This document shows, piece by piece, positions 57,261-64,000 of a DNA stretch of 64,000 nt. Below the pieces are notes generated by a model that worked only from the letters and a program-made list of their open reading frames with translations, was not told the origin of the DNA and searched no databases. The stretch's first letter is position 1; every line of letters begins with the position of its first letter. Source of the stretch: Aquila chrysaetos chrysaetos (taxonomy: Eukaryota > Chordata > Aves > Accipitriformes > Accipitridae); contig NC_044018.1 in the NCBI RefSeq assembly GCF_900496995.4, positions 27,868,858 to 27,932,857 on the forward strand. The letters run 5' to 3'. The translations under genes and the position numbers were made by a program.

Positions 57261-58560
57261 CTGAAGAATAGCATGGATGATAGGAGTCAAAACCATGATT
57301 TTACATACATCTATTGTACGTACACGCAGGGCAGACTGTGAAAAGAAGTAGTGGTGTCAATGGTTTCACTGACAGCTTGCGTAGGTAAACCTGCAACTTC
57401 TTTCTTTAAATTCTCAGGGCCGACTTCTCTTGTTAGTCATCTACCAGGCGCTCCCCCAGCTCCGGACTGCCTTTAGTGCACAACTATGCACTGAAGCTGT
57501 ATGGAGCTGCTCTTCCCTTCTCAAAAATGAGGCTACTTCTCTACAGCAAACTGCGGGCATCTCAGTCGTCACGCAGCAGACTCACAAGGCCTGTGCCGTG
57601 TTTGGGCTCTCCAAAGACTTTGGACTGTATTGCAGAACAACCTTAGGGTTCCTTATTCTATTTCAGGTACAGAAGAGCTACTGACTTCACTGAGACATGC
57701 AAGGATAAAATACAGAACTTTCTGATGAAATCTCAGAGCAAGTAATGACCCATTTCTTTTAGCTGAGCCAAGATCTCTGCCATTCGTTGAAGGGGCTGCA
57801 GGAGGAGTACAGCTAAGGCCAAATCCAAAAGGCTGGGTTGGGAGAGAAATTTGCTGTGATTGAAGGAAAACTGGAAACTGATGAGGTAGACTCATTTCTT
57901 AGTTGTTATTGGCAACAAGGCTCAACAGAGAAGGTGACAAACGTGTTTTTTCAGGTGGTGACACAGGACTTGGGAGCAGTATTTTTTTTCTGTTGTTTCT
58001 GCAACACAATCTTTAGCAGAGTTTTCCCTGTGAACTTGGAGCTGGGAATCTCCTTTACATGCCTGAACTCCCTTTCTGTTAAGTGGGAATGGCAGGTCAT
58101 CTGATGCTACGTCTTTTGGGTATGTGATAGTGATTCTGGTAGGTTTTGCATGCTGATTTTAGAAAGTACAGTCACAGACCTGTGCAGAAACGTGCAAACA
58201 AATGGATTTCTCTTAGCTTTCTGCGTGAAATGGTGTTTTAACAGTCAGGATTTCAACCCAAGTTAAAATATCTTTAAAGGCCGAAGCTTTGGAAATTTTT
58301 TTTTTTTTTTTTTCCCATATAGTTTACAAGTGACAGTTGGGTGAGGAAAAGTGTTCTCCCTCTGGTGAAGGATGTGTCTGACTCCCAATTTCCTGTTGTC
58401 GCCAGGCTTTCTGCCTGAGTGAAATTCATTGTTCCTCTCAGAGCAGCCGACCTTCTCAGGCTCTTTGTTAGGGAATGCAAAATACCCAGTTGGGTTTTTT
58501 TTTAAACAGGCACTTTTGCACTGAGGTACTTGAAAAAACAGAGAGTTCCCTTAGTTACAG
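57261..58560. other. AT-rich stretch without recognised features
   Basis: The earlier RAP1GDS1 repeats would be expected here if the gene were complete, but no armadillo-like exon was seen on the minus strand. A poly-T run lies near 58299-58313. Confidence 0.5.
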
Positions 58561-58564
58561 AATA

Positions 58565-59055
58565 CCAGGTTGCAGCCCGTGGGAAGGACCCCCGGTGGAG
58601 AAGTTTGTGGAGGACTGTCTCCCATGGGAGGGACCCCACGCTGGAGCAGGGGAAGAGTGAGGAGTCCTGCCCCTGAGGAGGAAGGAGCGGCAGAGACAAC
58701 GTGTGATGAACTGACCATAAACCCCATTTCCCCGTCCCCCTGCGCCGTTGTGGGGCATAGGCAGAGAATCCGGGAGTGAAGCTGTGCCCGGGAAGAAGGG
58801 AGGGGTGGGGGGAAGGTGTTTTAAGATTTGGTTTGATTTCTCATTACCCTGCTCTGGTTGACTGGCAATAAATTAAGTTAATTTTTCCCTAAGTTGAGCC
58901 TGTTTTGCCCATGATGGTAATTGGTTGAGTGATCTCTCCCTGTCCTTATCTCGACCCATGCGCCCTTTGTTGTATTTTCTCTCCCCTGTCCAGCTGAGGA
59001 GGGGAGTGATAGAGCGGCTTTGGTGTCCAGCCAGGGTCACCCCCGCCACCGTGAT
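58565..59055 (+). mobile_element. Avian LTR-retroelement fragment (ERVL-like), ends degraded
   Basis: GTGGAGGACTGTCTCCCATG, then TGATGAACTGACCATAAACC, GGCAATAAATTAAGTTAATT and GAGGGGAGTGATAGAGCGGC in order form a repeat I recognise as common in bird genomes. AATAAA lies at about 58867. The ends lack clear TG...CA boundaries and no target duplication was found, so it is a truncated or decayed copy. Confidence 0.7.
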
Positions 59056-60347
59056 TTATCTTTCCTGGTCATTTTGATTTTAAGAAGTCCTTCACGGTTA
59101 ATCCTTGTGAGGACCTTCTGCCTCGTCCTGTGATGGCGCATCCTTTTTCTCTTGGTGACGAAGCTAAATGAAGAGGTCATCCTGGTCTGGAACCGAGGAC
59201 AAAAACTGGGACCAGAACTGCGTGTCGTACCTAAGATTCAAGTACTTGTAAGGTTCAAGACTTCCAGGAGGACATACCTGTCCCTGTACTCGGTTTGTTT
59301 CCTACTTGTTCCCAATATTTGGTTTGCTTCTTCCCCCCCCCCCCCATTCTGGTAGGTTTTGAGCTGGCATTTGTGAGACTATTTTAACTGCCAGATTTTC
59401 TTGCTGAGTAACAATAGCTGCCACAGGACCCAAGACAGTAAACCTGAGGTTAGAGCTTTGTCCCATGTGCATAATTTTCCTTTTATGATGAATTTAATCT
59501 GCTGTTTTATGACTTATTGTCTCAATCTCATAAAGTCCTTTACGTTCAGTTCTCGTCCTTGTTGCTCTGAATAACATAGCATCATCAAAAAAAGTTATCA
59601 CCTCACTGTTTGACCCTTTTTTAGGACTATTTAGGAATGCGTTGAACTGACACCAATGCAAAAACTCCACTAATGACCCCTCTCCACTGAATGTCTTGTG
59701 TTTGCAAAGTGGGCTATAGTTGAAAGCAAGCTGTTGGAAAATACAATCAAGTTGCGTTGTACGTGCCAGACGAGGCATCGAGATGTTTTTATGGGGGCTT
59801 TTTGCCAGTCGTGGGAAACTAATTTCACCTTCCGTTTGGTGGTAGGCTGTGTTACCAGCAGGTGGAACATGAATTCTTCAGTTTGTAGAAGACAGAACAC
59901 AGGCTACTATGGTAATGCATAGCTTTAATCAACTGGATGAAAGATTGTGTGTGCGTAAATAGTGTGTAGCTTCTTGTAAGTTCTAGGAACTCTACTAAGT
60001 CACGGTCAAAGTCTGAGCATTTGTTTCTTTGCTGTCGCTGTGCATGAGAGAGGAATTAATTCCTGTTATTTTGTCCTGTGTACACTGAGTTGTTCAGTTC
60101 ACAGATCTTTGGGGGGGGGGAAATGCTGAATATTTTGCATGTGAGCTTGCAGTTTAAACTTCTTGCATGTTTGATGTTCTAATTAAGCATTAAGTATTTA
60201 CGAATGTGCGTGACTTGTAGACATCTTTTACTGAGCGAAGTGTTCTTCAGGCCTCCAAAAATAATTAATAATTAATATTAATTAACAAATAATTCTTTTC
60301 AACTTTAGGAGTTACTAACGTCTTTCCCCTGTAAATTCCTACCGCAG
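59056..60347. other. AT-rich stretch without recognised features
   Basis: No conserved protein was found on either strand. Short simple-sequence runs (poly-C near 59333-59344, an ATTAAT-rich patch near 60260-60290) are present. Confidence 0.45.
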
Positions 60348-60437
60348 CTGACCGCAATTGCAGTTGGAGCTGCAGTCGCATTACTGCTGATAGCAATTGT
60401 TGGGTTTGTCGTTTACAGAAGAGTGAAACAATCATAG
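60348..60437 (+). CDS. Candidate last coding exon encoding a C-terminal membrane span
   Basis: After a pyrimidine-rich tract and CCGCAG acceptor, 29 codons read LTAIAVGAAVALLLIAIVGF followed by VVYRRVKQS and a TAG stop. This is a single hydrophobic helix with a basic tail, as in tail-anchored or type I membrane proteins. No upstream exon of the same gene was found. I do not recognise the family. Confidence 0.35.
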   Translation: MTAIAVGAAVALLLIAIVGFVVYRRVKQS

Positions 60438-61008
60438 CTACATATGTTTTAAAAACGGTTTTCTCAGCTGTCTTCAGTATTTTTATGATAACATGTGGTA
60501 AATGCTATGCCGATTTGTAATAACTGCTTTCTGTGAAGGTAGTGGTTCTTGCAGGGAAACAGCTTTAAAAGGATGAAGAACTTGTGTTGATTCACTTCCC
60601 CAGGTCTGAACATAGAATTCGGAACTGTCTCCTGCAGGACGCTGGAGGTTTTTATTTCTCTAGTGTATGATAGCCTTAGTATCAGTTGGCATGCAAATAA
60701 CTTCAACCCTGCTGCGATTTCACTGTTAAAGTAATGAGAAATGGGTGAATTAGAGTTTTCCTTTGTGAGATTAAATTCGCCTGATCCTTCTCTCTGTTCA
60801 GAGAGCCTTTGTATCTCCTCCAGCGATTAGGTAGAGCCTCTTCCCTAGTCTGGCTTGGGTAACCAGAGTTGGATAATGAGCTATCTTGTGTTGGTTTAAA
60901 TTCCAGATGCTGGCCACAAGAGCGTGCTGCTTAGTAGACAGGAGCCACAGCTGTTACAGAGGTAGCAAAATTGACAACCTGTGCTGAGTTTTCCTTCCCT
61001 TAGCACAG

Positions 61009-61131
61009 AGCCGCAGATGGATTCTGATGTGATGCTTCTCTGTTTCCGAATAACTTCAGCCACACGTGCCTCAGTACAGATTTTGCAAGAGAGACAAAGC
61101 GATGTTCTGTGGGTGGAAGATCATGAGAAAG
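61009..61131 (+). CDS. Orphan internal exon candidate
   Basis: An AG acceptor (CTTAGCACAG) precedes 123 nt, a multiple of three, open in one frame (QMDSDVMLLCFRITSATRAS...DVLWVEDHEK), followed by a strong donor GTAAGTG. There is no family match. The exon could equally be chance. Confidence 0.25.
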
Positions 61132-63667
61132 GTAAGTGCATCTGGCACGGTGGGAGGGAAGTAAAGGTTACAATCCAGTTCGGGAGGTGTTGTAAACTTT
61201 GCAATACTTCACTTGCTTAGCCTGCCCCAGGGCCTTCAACCTATAACATCTCACTGCAATTTTGGGGACGTTTCAGGGCTCCTGGAGTTCTGCCTGAATT
61301 GCTGGTGGAACAGCAATAGCTTCTCTTTCTGGCCAAACCTTACCTCTTTCAAGAAAATTTGCAGACAATGAGGGTAGGAATAAATCAGAGAATATCTAAC
61401 TCATCTATGGAGTTGATGGTTGTTTAAATATGTACAGTACTCTGTCTTTCTCAGTGTTCAGGATTATATTCCAGATGTTCAGTGCCTATATTCAGGATTG
61501 TCCTTTTCAGATAATGACTTCCAGTACTGCCATTACATTCAAAGCTGACACCTTCTTTCCCATGTGAGTCTTATCTGCGGAGCAGATACTCGAATTTACC
61601 TTTCTGCAGCCTACCTGTGAAGAGCACTCAGCACATGAGCCCTTGTTTTCTTGTACTCAGTTGCAAATAGGACTTGTCAAACTGTCTCATTAGAGACTGT
61701 TCAAGAGGGGTTTATCCCAAGGTTGACCTCTTTGCCTTCGAGTGTCACAAGGAATACCACCTGTGCCCTCAGGTTCCTGTCCTGATGTTGTTCCTGTTCT
61801 ATTATTCTGAAAGGTCTCCTCAAGAATTTTCCATCAGTCAGGAATCTGTTTCTGCATCAGCTGGTTAAATCCTTCAAGGCTATGGCTGCCTGTTTGATAT
61901 TTTGTTCCTTGTTTGTTTCTTTTTTTTTTACTTTTATCTTTGCAAGTAGCTTTTCTTGGGGAATTGCAACAAGAAGTCTTGAGGAAACCTGAAGACAGAC
62001 ATTTCCTTTAATGGATTAGGTTAATCTTAGTAGGTATGCTCGGCGTTGAGCACTGATTGCCTGGAATTCATTTAACTGAGAAGATTAATCTTCCTGTCTT
62101 TCTCCTCAAAATACATGCATCCCTTGAAGCTACTTAGTGCATGTGGAACGTTGAGACTTGTTTTTCTTCTGACTGACAGTTCCACCATGGTCAAAAGAAC
62201 TCATCTGTTCTGAGGTGTCATGAGGGGCTATGTCAGCGCAGAGATTTTTTGCATTTGGTTTTGTTGTAAGCTTGTGCAATAGAGCCTAGAGGTCGAGGTG
62301 ACTTCCTTGCTCAACGCTTCCCATACCGAAATTTACGTAGCAGCTTCTTGGACCTCCACGTGCAGTTTTAGTATATATGATGCTGTTGATAAAGGCTGAC
62401 TTTGGAAAGTCAGGTGGGGACTCTGACCCCTTTTCAGAGTAGCAAGCGTTTATCGCTTGCTGGTAGTCATCTCTTGAATGAATGATGGTAAATACGAATG
62501 GTTAGTGAAGGAAAAAGGTTATTTAATTCTGACTGCGAGAAGTGCTCCCCGCCCTCTGTCCTGCAGAGTCAGAGCCAGGGTGTGGGTGCGGTGGGCTCCC
62601 CAACCCAGGGGAGCTGCGAGGCAGGAATGGGACCGGCCCCTTTTGGGACCAAAGGCAGAGCGTGGCTGGGGGGGTCCTCGGTGTGCCCTGTGGGGGGGTA
62701 ACCTGCTCGAGTCCAGGTGTGCACTCACATTGCCAGGGCACCGAACACCAACATCTATAGAAAAATAAGGCACAGGTAAGTAAGTAACTGCTTGTGGAGG
62801 AACGCTTTCCCTTGTGAACTGCTGCAGCCTTCTGTCTCACACACTGCTGAACTTCGCTGAGGTGAACTCAAATACTTGGACTTAATTGGACACTGGGCTG
62901 GTTTTGGAGCTCTGTTTCACTGTGGAGGGAGGAGATTACTCCCTGAACCTTGCTTTTGCATTGCGGATCAGCCTGGATGTAGAACTTGGCCAAAACAGCC
63001 CTCAACGAAAGGAAATTGTGCGTGTTGCCAGCAACTTTGTAATTTTAATATTCAGCTGTTTATATGTAACACACCTAAGTAAAGAATGCTTAGAATTCCA
63101 GGTGGTAACATCATCTCGGGTAGTTTTTGGTTTGGGTTTTAGACCTTGCTTTTTTTGCTTTTATTCCTGAATAAGCCATAGAATATTACAAACTAACTGC
63201 TGTTGATTGTACTTCATGTATTTTTGATAAAATACCAAGATTTTACTTTAAAAAAAAAAAGAGCCCCCAAACTAATTAAAGATTTCTTTTGTGAGGATTT
63301 TATTCTTTGAGAACCAAATGGAGAACTAGTAATGTTTTGAAAGTAACTAACGAGGCGTTTTCTCGGTCTTGCAGTTGTTGCATTTCTCCAGAAGGTGGCA
63401 CTTAGTAACTACTAAAAACAAGTAAAAACTTTGCTGCATGTCCGTGGTGCTGTTTGTCAGCAGCTCAAGAATGAAGCAGGCCCTAGTGTGTCAGCAGCGC
63501 AGACCACCGTAGGACTACTGGAGCTTTCAGTGTTGCTCGTCTGCCTGATGTTGAGTGTTCCTGAGTGAGAACTGTATAGCTAAGGGCTTCTTTTTTCCCC
63601 TTCTGCCACCCATTACCACTGTAGTAGTTGCTTATTAAAACCAAAGCGTACTCCACTTGCTTTCTAG
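61132..63667. other. AT-rich stretch without recognised features
   Basis: There are no convincing exons or known repeats. A GC-richer island around 62540-62760 has CpGs but no conserved coding. Confidence 0.45.
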
Positions 63668-63948
63668 GAAGAAAGGGATCCTGAAACAGATGTTGTTCCA
63701 GCCCTCCAAGGTCTTATACGAGTGCTTCACTCTGCTCATGCTCTAATGACTTGGTGGATGAGTTGGAGCCTTTGCAGGGTTGGTTGGAACTAGTGGGTTG
63801 GTTTTTTTGGCCTGTTTTGGTTTTTAGTAAATGTTTTTGTTTTCATTATTTCCTCCTAGGTTACGACTCTTCCGAACTCTCTGGTTGGGGACGCTGTGCC
63901 TCGCCAAAGGATGCGGAAGCGGGCAAAAGTTTTATCTTTGGCTAAAAG
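63668..63948 (+). CDS. Two orphan exon candidates at the window's end
   Basis: The segments 63668-63710 and 63860-63948 each have acceptor and donor signals (TTTCTAG/GTCTTA and CCTCCTAG/GTACTT). Spliced together they read [14 protein letters not shown] and then [13 protein letters not shown] before a stop in that frame; other frames are also open. No family is recognised and the evidence is weak. Confidence 0.2.
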
Positions 63949-64000
63949 GTACTTGGGCTTTTGGGAAAGGGAAAATTCACGCCCTAGCGGCTGGTTTTGT

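Overview
This is a window of vertebrate nuclear DNA, almost certainly from a bird. Genes are split into short exons with GT-AG introns and CpG-island promoters. The interspersed repeats are avian types: CR1 LINE pieces, solo LTRs of a family common in birds, and a gamma-like endogenous retrovirus. From about 11 to 55 kb the DNA is very GC-rich, with small introns and G-rich minisatellites, as on a microchromosome. From about 55.3 kb to the end it is clearly AT-richer. There are no prokaryotic features, no CRISPR array and no operon. I found no convincing new biological system; the interest lies in local gene structure, rearrangement and retroelement nesting.

Layout. 0-1.4 kb: decayed RIM-binding-protein-like sequence. 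1.55-1.98 kb: CR1 fragment. 1.98-10.86 kb: a 5'-truncated, multiply broken endogenous retrovirus (gag, pro-pol, env, 3' LTR) that later received two unrelated solo LTRs, each with a perfect 5-bp target duplication. 11.8-16.5 kb: MBD6 (-). 18.0-19.5 kb: DDIT3/CHOP (+), with its stress-response promoter elements and a recognisable spliced upstream ORF. 19.8-24.8 kb: MARS1 (-), 22 coding exons adding to 910 residues. 26.7-33.5 kb: ARHGAP9 (+), 711 residues. 34.2-36.4 kb: unassigned exon candidates in the place where GLI1 lies in mammals. 36.45-37.0 kb: a solo LTR with target duplication. 37-41.5 kb: mostly non-coding, ending in a 52-bp minisatellite that runs straight into a broken intermediate-filament exon. 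42.06-50.75 kb: DCTN2 (+), 401 residues, with a CR1 copy in one intron. 51.6-54.3 kb: a CR1 piece and an unrecognised coiled-coil/tail-anchored gene candidate (-). 56.2-57.3 kb: three RAP1GDS1-like armadillo exons (-), one with an in-frame stop. 57.3-64 kb: AT-rich DNA with a few orphan exon candidates.

The core block MBD6-DDIT3-MARS1-ARHGAP9 reproduces the human 12q13 order and orientations. DCTN2, which is next to MBD6 in human, is on the far side of ARHGAP9 here. That is either a rearrangement or an assembly join. The genes do not form a pathway. They are housekeeping (MARS1, DCTN2), stress-induced (DDIT3), chromatin (MBD6) and signalling (ARHGAP9) genes sharing short intergenic spaces, with divergent MBD6/DDIT3 and MARS1/ARHGAP9 pairs and convergent DDIT3/MARS1 and ARHGAP9/candidate pairs.
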